A stretch of 30,171 nucleotides of DNA from positions 1 through 30,171 of the forward strand of contig JAADVB010000224.1 in assembly GCA_023334545.1 (NCBI GenBank). The letters run 5' to 3'. The notes under the pieces are model-generated. The model made no database searches. It had not been told where the DNA came from and saw only the letters and a list, made by a program, of their open reading frames with translations. Positions within the stretch are counted from its first letter, which is position 1. Each line of letters opens with the position of its first letter. A program made the translations under genes and the position numbers. The DNA comes from Salisapilia sapeloensis. Its lineage: Eukaryota > Oomycota > Peronosporomycetes > Peronosporales > Salisapiliaceae. Of the stretch, positions 1-9,441 are shown piece by piece.

Positions 1-298
1 CGCGAAGAACATGCCCTATGCGGAGTACTTTAGCTACGTTCGTCCTCGTGGCACCGTGGTGATGGTTGGTTTGCCTGAAGATAAGATTAACTTTGTTCCA
101 TTCACGCTGGTTCCGATGGGCCGTTGTCTCATGGGCAGCAAAATCGGTAGTACGAATGACATCCGTGAGATGTTGGACTTGGCATCCGCGAAGAACGTTC
201 GTCCGATCATCCAGAAGTTACCAATGTCCAAGGTGAATGAAGGCATCAAGATGGTCAAGGACAACACTGTGCGCTACCGTTGCGTGCTCGAGAACTAG
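1..298 (+). CDS. Zinc-type (medium-chain) alcohol dehydrogenase, C-terminal part only
   Basis: The reading frame is open at the left edge of the window and ends at TAG 296-298, so only the last ~98 residues are present; the ATG at 11 is internal. The visible part holds the end of the NAD(P)-binding domain (a strand ending in the GTVVMVGLP type motif) and the C-terminal catalytic-domain strand typical of the cinnamyl-alcohol/NADP-dependent alcohol dehydrogenase group: MGSKIGS, then a helix, then a run ending YRCVLEN. Family members are about 350 residues, use one catalytic zinc and interconvert alcohols and aldehydes in the cytosol. The zinc ligands lie upstream of the window, so substrate class cannot be judged. 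The gene converges on the giant gene to the right, with 106 bp between stop codons. Confidence 0.85.
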   Translation, partial: AKNMPYAEYFSYVRPRGTVVMVGLPEDKINFVPFTLVPMGRCLMGSKIGSTNDIREMLDLASAKNVRPIIQKLPMSKVNEGIKMVKDNTVRYRCVLEN

Positions 299-404
299 GT
301 AGCTTTCATCAGCTTTCAAGAAAAGTCAGAGGACGTAATACATTGATTTGAGAAGCGTATAAAGCAGATATGTACACGTTGAATTTGTTTAGATCGAAGC
401 TAAC

Positions 405-3400
405 TCAGTAGAGCAATGTCTCGTACCTCTCTCGGTCGTTAAAGTCTGGTGATTGTGACGCCAGGACAGGAGGATCCTCTTGCTTGACGCTTGTACCCAA
501 TTCCGAGTGGGAACAAAAGATGGCAAACTGGTGTACACGAGAGATCAGGTCGCCATTGATGCCAACGTAGTCAAACTTCCCGAGCAGATCGGTGTATCCA
601 TCTTTGTAGAACTCGGTGCGTTTAGATGACGAACCTGGCATCATAACTTTTGCATACACTTTGACGTAGCATGCCACGACAGGTACATTGGCTTTAAATA
701 CTTGCACCACGCCAGTCTGTTTGCTAACCACGACATCCAACTTGGAATTAAAGTACATTCGAGAGATGTCCATTGGAGGCGCCACGCTCGACAAGCGTCG
801 TGATGCAGTCACCTCTTGAACTCGAATGAGCACTTGACGAGATGCAAGTTCTTCCGGGACGGACATATCCGTCTGAAAAGCATCATCGGCTTCAGCTTCT
901 GAGGTAGAAAGCGATATAGTATGCTTCTCAATCGGCTGCGTTAGCACTCGCTTCATGCCGGAGCCTGCTTTGGCCGACAGAGTGCCGAACGGATCTTTCG
1001 AAAAGAGTAGCTCTGGATCGACAGGGTGAAAGGATACTTCACAACTACCAATGTTTTCAGAAGTGATATGGATCCTTTGGCCTTCAATCGACATGTCCAA
1101 GTGGAGCTGCGGCTTCGATGCCCTTGGCCTCGTACTCGACTCTTCCGAATGCTTTCCTTCCGTTGCGGTCTGTATATCACTGCGTCTCTCGTATGCGTCC
1201 AACTCGTCTAAAATCTCTTTCATCTGACTGAAGCGTTCTCTCCAACGAGGCTGCGGATGCTTTCTGTACATTTGAACATACTTCCGTGCCTGAGCAAACT
1301 TCACGTCCGACGACTCGGCAGGGCGGATAAAGTCGAGGTAAGCTGCCATGTATCCATATTGGACAAGCTTCTCGACTCGAGCTTTACTTCCGTCCTCGAC
1401 TTGCACCAACCGATTGAATAGATGTAGAGCGTCCTGAGGACGTTGGAACAGGACCATGTAATACGTCAGCACCAGCAAGTGCTCTGCGTTGAGCTTTGAA
1501 AACTGACCGAGGCGTTGCAGAATACTCCTGTACGTTTGTAGAGCTCCAGCATGAAGAATCGAGACAGCTTTCACAGCTGATGTATTTGCCATATTCACTT
1601 GACCCTTGACGAGATGCGCTCGACGAGGTAAGAAGGGACCAAATTCCGTATGGTCTAGTTCATCGAGCAAGCCGGATTGGATGCGGTTGTAGCCGTAGAG
1701 GTTCAAGGTCGACACGAGCGACGTTTCTACACCTTTTCCAATGACCCTCTGCAGCCATTCGGAGCTAGAAAGGATCTCTCGCATCGCCAAGGAATCACCG
1801 TGGATAGCAGCATACTTCCAAACACCATTGACAAACACCATTCGCTCACGAAGAAACGGTATGATGGCAGCGTAGAAAGTGGCATCACGACACCGCCAAC
1901 TTAGTTGCGTCAAATCTGCTTCGTCCATCCGATCTTCAAAGAGGTGTGTTGACAAAAACGTCAAGACGTCTTCGAGCGACCCTCTCGCAGCCACATCTTT
2001 CCATGAACGCATGTCCACTTTCGGAGCTTCTTGCAGCACCACGATTCGATCGAATAGTCTGCACTCTTCGTCTTCATCTCGAGCCCACGCAATGACTTGG
2101 TCATCTACTGCGACATGCGCAGGATAGAATGAGAAGTTGCCGATGGATGGAAAGTAAAAGCAAAAGGTTTCTGTCTTCGTCGAGTGTGGAGATAGGTAGT
2201 GCGTCTTGTTCTTGGTGTAGTACCCGCCACAAAGAGGGATCGACCCCTGTGGTATTTGCATCAACGTATTGGCACCAGCTATCGCCCTGGGAGTAATGTT
2301 CGTGACTTTCACTACGCATTTGTAGACTTTGTTCACGACAAAGTCTTCAACCGACGGCGCGTCCTCAATATCACTGTCGGCATCTACCACTCGTTGCTGC
2401 ACGATGACACTCGTGTTTGGCTCGCTGCTACAAGCGGCAGGACCCAAGCTCTGGTGGTAGAGGATGACAGGGTCATTTGCCAATACTTCGAGTCGAGATG
2501 CACTCGTTGACAGCAACGTCACATCCGCACCGGTTGGATTTGTAGGTAGCTCCAGCAGAGACACAGCGAGCAATCCTTCCGTAAGCGAGGAAAGTGCTTC
2601 TGGAAAGTAAGAAGAGATGAATGGGGCAGCATATGCCTCTCCTTCACTGCTATTAGCTTTCGCCTCTGCTGCTTCCAGTAAGTGTTTCGCGTATTCATAC
2701 CAGAACATGTTCCGTCCATCCAGGTGAGGCGTGCGGTCCGTAAAGAAGCGTTTTTCACGCACCTTTCTAACTTTTCCAGGTACGACATAAGGCCCTTCCT
2801 TGGTCTTCTTCTCTCTCGTCCTCTCAACCTCTTCTTCTTCATAGTCTTCCAAAGACTCATCGCTTTCGTTCAGTGACAACGTCAAGTCCTCATAATCTAA
2901 ATTGTCGTCATTGCTCTCGTAACTATAGTCACTTTCATCGCTCGAGCTTTCCGCATCGTCATCTGCAGGCCTACTGCTTTCCTGCTTCTTGGCTGCTCCT
3001 ATCTTGCTTCCTCCAAATGTATGTGCCTTACCACGTGCGCTCCTTACTGCTGCTGTATTAGCTCTGGTCCTAAACTCATCCGCCGAAGATGGGAAACTAG
3101 GCGCATCCAATATCTCATTGTTTTCGAAACGTTGATAGTTCATGTGTGCGCCGTGCGGGGCTGATGCAACAGCTATGGATGCAGTCTCACCTGCTACCTC
3201 ACTGTCGAGATGGACAAACGTCGGTTCGATTGCTCCTTGTGATATGACCGATTGATAGACATCTGACAGTTTACGACTGGGGCAATGATTCGGATACATC
3301 TTGCCAATCTCGTCCATCACGTGGTGGCAGATACGTCGGACGTCTTCTACTGAAGATAGCTTTACTGCTAGTAAGATTTTTTCAATTACGCACATTTGCT

Positions 3401-6400
3401 GGAACGGTCCAGGGACCAAGTACAGTCGACGGAGAGCGTCTTCGTCCTCTAGTAGCCAACAGTCCAAGAACGACGGGACAAGCTTTGACTGGATCAAAGG
3501 CTTGGCATACTTGTCAAAGAACGGCTTGTCCTTGTGATACAAGAAAAAGTGAAAGTCATCGCTCGCGTTCATGTAGTACATCTTAAGCTTTTCACTGGAG
3601 CGCTTGGAACGCCACTGCTTTAGCTCTTCCGACAAATCTGATACGTTGTTCGATCCTTGACACAACCGTTTCCATAGCTCCAGGGCGCTATCTAGATCTT
3701 GGTACAAGGTGTGCTTGCTGCCAATTGAGCACGAGACGAGATGAGAGGTATCCGAAAGCAGACACTGGTGCTGCTGCTGCTGCATATAATGTACGTCTGG
3801 CGGAAGCGCTTCTTCCGTCGACAAGCTCACATCGCACTTCGGAGCGGAAGACAGTGGCGAGGAAGGTTGAGCGTCCATCGACAGACATCGCTCTTGCGTG
3901 ATCTTTTGTGTCTTCTCCACATCTATCAGCGTAATGCTTGCTACAAAGGTCGTGTTGCTTCCGTTCGAGAAGAAGTCGAGGTCACTTAATGACAAGCTGA
4001 TGATGCCATCGTCCGGTATGAAGTCTATGTGGACAACTTCGGATGGCATCGACAGAAAAGCGGCGATAGATTCGTCTGTACCAAAGCGGCGCGAGGCGCC
4101 CACAGACATATGATTCATGCAACGTGCGCTGGTAAAGCAATCTTGTTGTTGCATGTTTTGGACATTAGAAAGATTTTCTTTCTTTCGGACTTTTATATCC
4201 TCCATATCGCTTTCAGACACGACTTCTGGAACTTGTAAAAGAGATGGAGGAGGTAGAGAAGACGCGCCGACAAAGTTCAGTGACGCCGGATCTGCTTGAA
4301 CAAGTTGACGTCTTTGTAGGACGTAGGCGTACTCATCGCTTATACGTCTCTTTCCAAGGTATTCACATACCTTCACGTCAACTTCATTCCAAGTATAACC
4401 CTTCACTGCGCAAAACTGAGCATCATTGATTTTGTGCTGAAGGACCAAGCAATGACGAAACTGAATGATCGCTCGAGTGGACTTGGATACGTTCTGAACC
4501 TTTGCTTGGTACACACAGCCTTCCATCTGGTTTGGATCCGTACGCAGTGTTTGCCAGAGGATCGTAAGTGGTTTTGCGGTGGATACTCTTATCGATCGCT
4601 GATTTTCTATACTGACTCTTTCGTCCGACCATGGAAGGTTGCTTTCAGTTTCCTTGTACACATTTATGAATTGACTGTAATTCACTGGTCGATACCACAG
4701 TTTGTACTCACCATGATGCTGTGTGTGCACCGTGAACAGCACTGGCATCTGCTCGTCATTTGTCACTATATCGATCTTGGTCTTCTCTGTCACGTCCTCG
4801 TACATATGTAACCCATGATAAGTTAGCCGATACAGCACCACTTGTTTCTTTTGTATCCACTCAGTCACATGCCGCTGCAGGGCGAACGGCACAGGTATGT
4901 CGACAGTACTGTTCGCAGCACAATAGAAATCGGACACCGAGTCCTTGTATACACCACCAACCGTCCACTCTTTCCGCAATGGGTTGATCCAAGGAGCTTC
5001 TACCTTCACACTCGTCACGTTGTCTAGTGATAAGAGATCAATTTGACCTTGTGCGTTCGCTTGCATCTCAAACTGAAGCTCTTCCTTGAGTTGAATATGC
5101 CCGAGTGTAACTTTCACATGAGCTTGTGGAATTGGTTCTCCGTTATGACCGAGGATCAAAATGCTGTATGTATCGTCCGGATGTCGAGCCAAATGGGAGG
5201 TATAAGTCGAATATGAGCTGCTGAAAGAGGAAAGTAGGAAGGTTTCGCTATGCCTTACGTCTGGAAGCTTAGACAGTGGCGTGCCATCATGTGTGACCTC
5301 TTCACCCATCGAAACGCGCTTCACTCGAGCAGAAAGAGCGATGGAGAAGGAATCTGTGTCATTCGGAATCGACAGCGTCACATCTGCAGATAACAGCTCA
5401 TCTATGGAATCAAACCTAAAGTTCTCGCGTGATGTTGCGACCATGGGTGCCTCCGATTGACTGCTAAAGTATTCTATCGCGACATTAATTGCCACTAATC
5501 GCTCCATTGTGACTTGCTTCTTTCTCGTCTTTTCAAGCAATTGCGGTGTAAAGATAACATGTGGATTACCCCCTGGGCACAGTTTCTCTTTTTCAACATC
5601 AAAATCGCATTGAAGATCAAACTCATCGAAGGGAGCTGTAATGCCCGTAGCAAAGAACGCAAAGTCGTCCTTGTAGATCACGAGCGCTTTCTTGCGGTCA
5701 TTGGAAGATGTACCTGCATCACACAATGGGAACTTGATGATGCCATCGGCAGTTGCGTTGGTCATGTGGACACTTGAACTACCAACATGCATATTTATCA
5801 GCGACGCAGACGTGTCCAGTACGGCTTTTCCATACTCGTCCAACACAGAAACCTCGTATCCAGTGCTTGTAATTTTTTCAATCCAACTGAAGAATCCTTT
5901 TCGGAGAATCGCTCGGCACGTCATCTCTTTTTCAAACACTTCGACAACAAAAACACCACGCTTTCCCTTGGTCTTCATATCCAAGTGAACTGGAATGCGA
6001 GCCTCTTGCAATGGGGAAAGATGACTAAGATCAATGCACTTTTCCTCATTCGGTAGAATGCCTTCCAAATGAATGTCGCTCTCCACTTGACGTTTCTTTC
6101 GCGTGTAATAGTCGAGTGTATTGATCTCGTACACATGGACATTTACGGATGGAAGATTGCGGACGCAGATGAAGAACACTAGCTCTTCGTCCACGTAGTA
6201 CACAGACGGATTCGACTTACAGAAAGTTAGATGGGACGTCCTCCCATCCATATCGAGTTTTCCTTCCGGCAAATAAGGCTTCAAGTCCAAAGGTAGCTCT
6301 TGGCCTGTTTGGATGCAATGCAAAGCATGTATACTTTTCAAATATGTGTCTCGAAAACAAAACTTTAAGGCACTCTGTCGCAACGCACTCATGAAGCCCA

Positions 6401-7787
6401 GAGCTAGCAGGCGTAGTAGCACGCTTTCCATGAGTTTTTCCTCGCCGACATTCGTCACGACCGCACAGAAGAGTTGCTCAGCGGTATCGGTGAGATCAAA
6501 CCCTTCAGGCGTCACGTTGTCACTAGCGCTATAGTCTAGCTGCGTCTCCAGGAATATGGGAGAAGGACACAAACGTGTATACTTCCAAAGTAGATGTGCG
6601 TTGACTTGGCGAAGTTTGGCGTATGAAATTAGTGCATCGTACATTTGCTTTGCGTCAGCATCATCATATCGACGGCTGAGCAATTCGAGCTTGTTATACA
6701 AGAGCACCATGCGGATACCAGCGAGCTTGGAAGAGAATTGGTCCAAGAACGATAGAGCAGGGTCTATAGAATCGATCTCTCTCTTCACTTTCGCACGGGT
6801 ATCCAGCATTAAGCTTTGATGATCCTCTTCCACATGATCTCGTATGAGTTGTATACACCGAATAGCAAAGAAAACGTTCTCTTTAAATGCTGTCGGTTCC
6901 AGTTGTAACAGCTTTCTCAATTGATCTAGGGATAGAAGTTTGTGAACGGTATTGTAGCCAAAGCCGCCGTTGACGTTGGTGATTTTGTTGTTAGAGGTGT
7001 TCAGCTTTTCTCGAACATCCTCAGCAATTGCCATGAGGTATCCTTTCACTTGAGTGAACTCGAGAGGGCATTCGCTTTGGAGTACATCAAGGATAACTTG
7101 TCTTCTGTCTTGCCTCAGGTTCAACTGATTAAAGAAAGTTTTGGTGAAAAGCTCTGCTTTCACGTAATCAGTTACGACACGAAGGAAGTCTACTATCTTC
7201 TTACGGAAGTTAGCAAGGTCGTTTGCTAAAGACCACTCTGTCACTCTGGTGATACTAATTTTCATAGCATCAATATCTTCCTCTTTTAGAGCTGAAGGGA
7301 GAGAAGTGCGAGAGGACGTTGCTTGCAATGCATCGTACGGAGGGTTGTCGTTGAAAGACAAGCCGGCTGCTTCGACGACCTCTTTCGCAGTGTTTTGCAT
7401 CTTTTCGAGGGATTCCGATACGAGCATTTCAGTTTCAAGCTTGAGAAGATTGCTCCGATGTTGCAGTCGAGCTGCCTTCTTCGTGCAGAATTGATTTTTA
7501 AGTTCTTTCACAATCGAATCAAATGAAGGAGGCAGAAGATTGGATGTCGGATCGTACGTATTAGAACAAAGTTTTTCTTGCGCTTGGAGGACGTCACATA
7601 GTCCATTATAGTAACTAGACAAAGGCGATGTCGTGGAGAACTGGTCCTTTACTAGCGTACGCTTGGCATCGATCGTCGTTGCAAAGGCAAAAGCCTCTTC
7701 GAACGAAAGTCGAGTCGCCTCATCCTCTGCTTGCCAGCCTTCCGCAGCTAACTGCGTTTCGTACGTGTCATCTTCTGGTGGAAGCAT
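405..7787 (-). CDS. Giant conserved hypothetical protein (2460 aa) with macroglobulin-like domains
   Basis: This is a single uninterrupted frame from ATG 7785-7787 to TAG 405-407, with no intron needed. Residues 1-500 look mainly helical. Residues ~525-715 and ~880-960 read like alpha-2-macroglobulin MG beta-sandwiches: 'VLDEYGKAV ... ATADGIIKF ... ALVIYKDDFAFF' and 'ILILGHNGEPIPQAHVKVTL'. A third such stretch lies near the C-terminus (~2370-2440, 'FYKDGYTDLLGKFDY'). Residues ~1605-1660 form an acidic Ser/Asp/Glu-rich linker followed by a basic stretch. There is no signal peptide and no thioester GCGEQ motif, so it is not a classical secreted protease inhibitor; a cytosolic scaffold is possible but only an inference. 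A good core-promoter match lies 54-71 bp upstream. I do not recognise a named orthologue. The gene itself is certain; the domain reading is moderate. Confidence 0.85.
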   Translation of the reverse strand: MLPPEDDTYETQLAAEGWQAEDEATRLSFEEAFAFATTIDAKRTLVKDQFSTTSPLSSYYNGLCDVLQAQEKLCSNTYDPTSNLLPPSFDSIVKELKNQFCTKKAARLQHRSNLLKLETEMLVSESLEKMQNTAKEVVEAAGLSFNDNPPYDALQATSSRTSLPSALKEEDIDAMKISITRVTEWSLANDLANFRKKIVDFLRVVTDYVKAELFTKTFFNQLNLRQDRRQVILDVLQSECPLEFTQVKGYLMAIAEDVREKLNTSNNKITNVNGGFGYNTVHKLLSLDQLRKLLQLEPTAFKENVFFAIRCIQLIRDHVEEDHQSLMLDTRAKVKREIDSIDPALSFLDQFSSKLAGIRMVLLYNKLELLSRRYDDADAKQMYDALISYAKLRQVNAHLLWKYTRLCPSPIFLETQLDYSASDNVTPEGFDLTDTAEQLFCAVVTNVGEEKLMESVLLRLLALGFMSALRQSALKFCFRDTYLKSIHALHCIQTGQELPLDLKPYLPEGKLDMDGRTSHLTFCKSNPSVYYVDEELVFFICVRNLPSVNVHVYEINTLDYYTRKKRQVESDIHLEGILPNEEKCIDLSHLSPLQEARIPVHLDMKTKGKRGVFVVEVFEKEMTCRAILRKGFFSWIEKITSTGYEVSVLDEYGKAVLDTSASLINMHVGSSSVHMTNATADGIIKFPLCDAGTSSNDRKKALVIYKDDFAFFATGITAPFDEFDLQCDFDVEKEKLCPGGNPHVIFTPQLLEKTRKKQVTMERLVAINVAIEYFSSQSEAPMVATSRENFRFDSIDELLSADVTLSIPNDTDSFSIALSARVKRVSMGEEVTHDGTPLSKLPDVRHSETFLLSSFSSSYSTYTSHLARHPDDTYSILILGHNGEPIPQAHVKVTLGHIQLKEELQFEMQANAQGQIDLLSLDNVTSVKVEAPWINPLRKEWTVGGVYKDSVSDFYCAANSTVDIPVPFALQRHVTEWIQKKQVVLYRLTYHGLHMYEDVTEKTKIDIVTNDEQMPVLFTVHTQHHGEYKLWYRPVNYSQFINVYKETESNLPWSDERVSIENQRSIRVSTAKPLTILWQTLRTDPNQMEGCVYQAKVQNVSKSTRAIIQFRHCLVLQHKINDAQFCAVKGYTWNEVDVKVCEYLGKRRISDEYAYVLQRRQLVQADPASLNFVGASSLPPPSLLQVPEVVSESDMEDIKVRKKENLSNVQNMQQQDCFTSARCMNHMSVGASRRFGTDESIAAFLSMPSEVVHIDFIPDDGIISLSLSDLDFFSNGSNTTFVASITLIDVEKTQKITQERCLSMDAQPSSPLSSAPKCDVSLSTEEALPPDVHYMQQQQHQCLLSDTSHLVSCSIGSKHTLYQDLDSALELWKRLCQGSNNVSDLSEELKQWRSKRSSEKLKMYYMNASDDFHFFLYHKDKPFFDKYAKPLIQSKLVPSFLDCWLLEDEDALRRLYLVPGPFQQMCVIEKILLAVKLSSVEDVRRICHHVMDEIGKMYPNHCPSRKLSDVYQSVISQGAIEPTFVHLDSEVAGETASIAVASAPHGAHMNYQRFENNEILDAPSFPSSADEFRTRANTAAVRSARGKAHTFGGSKIGAAKKQESSRPADDDAESSSDESDYSYESNDDNLDYEDLTLSLNESDESLEDYEEEEVERTREKKTKEGPYVVPGKVRKVREKRFFTDRTPHLDGRNMFWYEYAKHLLEAAEAKANSSEGEAYAAPFISSYFPEALSSLTEGLLAVSLLELPTNPTGADVTLLSTSASRLEVLANDPVILYHQSLGPAACSSEPNTSVIVQQRVVDADSDIEDAPSVEDFVVNKVYKCVVKVTNITPRAIAGANTLMQIPQGSIPLCGGYYTKNKTHYLSPHSTKTETFCFYFPSIGNFSFYPAHVAVDDQVIAWARDEDEECRLFDRIVVLQEAPKVDMRSWKDVAARGSLEDVLTFLSTHLFEDRMDEADLTQLSWRCRDATFYAAIIPFLRERMVFVNGVWKYAAIHGDSLAMREILSSSEWLQRVIGKGVETSLVSTLNLYGYNRIQSGLLDELDHTEFGPFLPRRAHLVKGQVNMANTSAVKAVSILHAGALQTYRSILQRLGQFSKLNAEHLLVLTYYMVLFQRPQDALHLFNRLVQVEDGSKARVEKLVQYGYMAAYLDFIRPAESSDVKFAQARKYVQMYRKHPQPRWRERFSQMKEILDELDAYERRSDIQTATEGKHSEESSTRPRASKPQLHLDMSIEGQRIHITSENIGSCEVSFHPVDPELLFSKDPFGTLSAKAGSGMKRVLTQPIEKHTISLSTSEAEADDAFQTDMSVPEELASRQVLIRVQEVTASRRLSSVAPPMDISRMYFNSKLDVVVSKQTGVVQVFKANVPVVACYVKVYAKVMMPGSSSKRTEFYKDGYTDLLGKFDYVGINGDLISRVHQFAIFCSHSELGTSVKQEDPPVLASQSPDFNDRERYETLLY

Positions 7788-7840
7788 ACGTGCTTTATGT
7801 ACAGGTTGCTAGGAAGGTTCCTTCAGATGAGGGGGAGAAA

Positions 7841-7858
7841 GCAGATTGGGAAGTGAGC
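7841..7858 (-). promoter_or_regulatory. Putative oomycete core promoter (Inr plus FPR) of the giant gene
   Basis: On the minus strand this reads GCTCACTTCCCAATCTGC. It matches the oomycete core promoter GCTCATTYYNCAWTTT at 14 of 16 positions. It lies 54-71 bp upstream of the ATG at 7787, the usual distance given short oomycete 5' leaders. The match was found by eye and not scored against background. Confidence 0.45.
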
Positions 7859-9441
7859 GAAAGCGTGGAGATCGTGTGGGTACAAAAAGATTTTTTTTTG
7901 AAGTTCATATAGGTATTGACGCATTAAATTAATAGAAGATCGAAGCACCTGAGCTACGTTCCACTTTAAAGTGAGTTGCCGCTATTGATGGAGTAAGCGG
8001 TTCTTTGAATCACCTCGCAATCCCCCAAGATGGCACCAAGCCCAGATCTGGCTTACCAGGGGAGCCAGAACGACTCAAAAACCTGGAAATTAGATACTGC
8101 TCTTAAAGCAATAATCACAAGGACTATATACATATTCTATATTTGCATAGTAAAGGATAACTAAATCACTCTCCTCTTCCGAAGCTCAGACTGGTCATTC
8201 CAACAGCTACGATGGAAGTATGTGCCTAATTTTAGTATCAACGAGAGCACGAGTGGAAATCATGCACGAAGTATTGAGGGAGTACACGATAAAGAAAGAG
8301 TTCATCCTTATCAGAAGACTGAAATAAAGTATGATTGCAAAGTCTCGGTTCAAATCGATATCCGCAATCAGGCTCACTTTATTTTTCCCAACTTTGCAAA
8401 GTCTCTTATCAGACTCATCGAATAGTACGAGCTTTCCCAAGGTTCTGTAAAATCCTGAGTCGCTGGAGTTGTGGCTTTGACCTGGAGCAGTTCGGTGTAC
8501 TCTTATCTATCCTAACACAGCGCATGGTTGTTACTTAGTACAAATAGCGAATCTATCAAGCTAGCGGATATCACGATTGCAATTAAAAGCAGCATGATTT
8601 CCTTCTCAGTGCGAGGTCTCTCTCGTTGCCCCAACGCTGTGCATAGGCGGATCATCATATCATGCAAGCTGACAGCGCGAAAACTTTGCTGATACATCAA
8701 GGTCTGGACCCGATGTTATTCTTATTCTAATGTCCTTGTACCTATGAAATGTATCTAAAGCGGTGCTTGGAGTGCTCCCAGTCAGATCAAGTGCTGCACA
8801 GTTGCTGTTTTTACTTCCATTGGGGCCGAATAAGCCAAATCACCGGTAATCTGGTGCATATTAATCCGGGATCCGACTTTGAAGCCGACCGTCTTCGTTT
8901 GCTGAACGAGTAGAACAGTTTGTATTATTTGGGAAGAAAATGCCACATTTGTTGCAGGAGTATCGTTTGAAAGCATATTGCTCGTGCGCTTTATTGGAAG
9001 TTGGCACGCGTGCGGGTCAGCCTGGACAAAGAGTGAAAAAGGAGATGCTAACATTGCAATTAGCCGAAGGGATCACGCTGGCACGTGCATCTTCGGCAAA
9101 GGAAAAGAATCGTAGCTAGCGAATCTAAGACACAAAATAAATTCACTTTCTACAGAGAAGAACGGAACTCGCGACAGCATGTTATGATCTTTCGCAATCC
9201 TCACTTTTGATTTAGTCTAGAGCCACCAACTGCGGAAGCTTGTGATGCAACGACCGCATAAAATATTTGCCAGTAGCAGTAAAGAGGGTTCCTAACGGGT
9301 TAGAAACCCTACAAGCCGTTGCCAGTCTTGGTACTCTAATTATAGACTGTATAGAAACGTCTCTAGATCGTAAAGCTCCAAGCGATAGACCAGAAAAGAC
9401 ACTAAAAGCTTTTCAGTGAGAGAGAGGTCAAAAAGGCAACG
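7859..9441. other. Intergenic stretch without a supported gene
   Basis: This 1.6-kb region separates two divergently transcribed genes. All reading frames are short. The best is a minus-strand frame at 8782-9054 (90 aa, ATG start, weakly hydrophobic N-terminus MLASPFSLFVQA); it has no recognisable domain and I do not call it. Three inverted repeats are visible: 8047-8053/8063-8069 (TCTGGCT/AGCCAGA), 9063-9069/9091-9097 (GCCGAAG/CTTCGGC) and a 12-bp arm pair at 9285-9296/9299-9310 with one mismatch. No tRNA, transposase remnant or terminal repeat was seen. Confidence 0.5.

Noticed and set aside
8782-9054. 90-residue minus-strand frame with a weakly hydrophobic N-terminus
   Set aside because: The hydrophobic stretch is too short for a good signal peptide, there is no domain, and no upstream promoter was seen; coding is not excluded.
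9285-9310. AGGGTT and AAACCCT strings resembling telomere repeats
   Set aside because: Only single imperfect units on either side of a palindrome; no tandem array.
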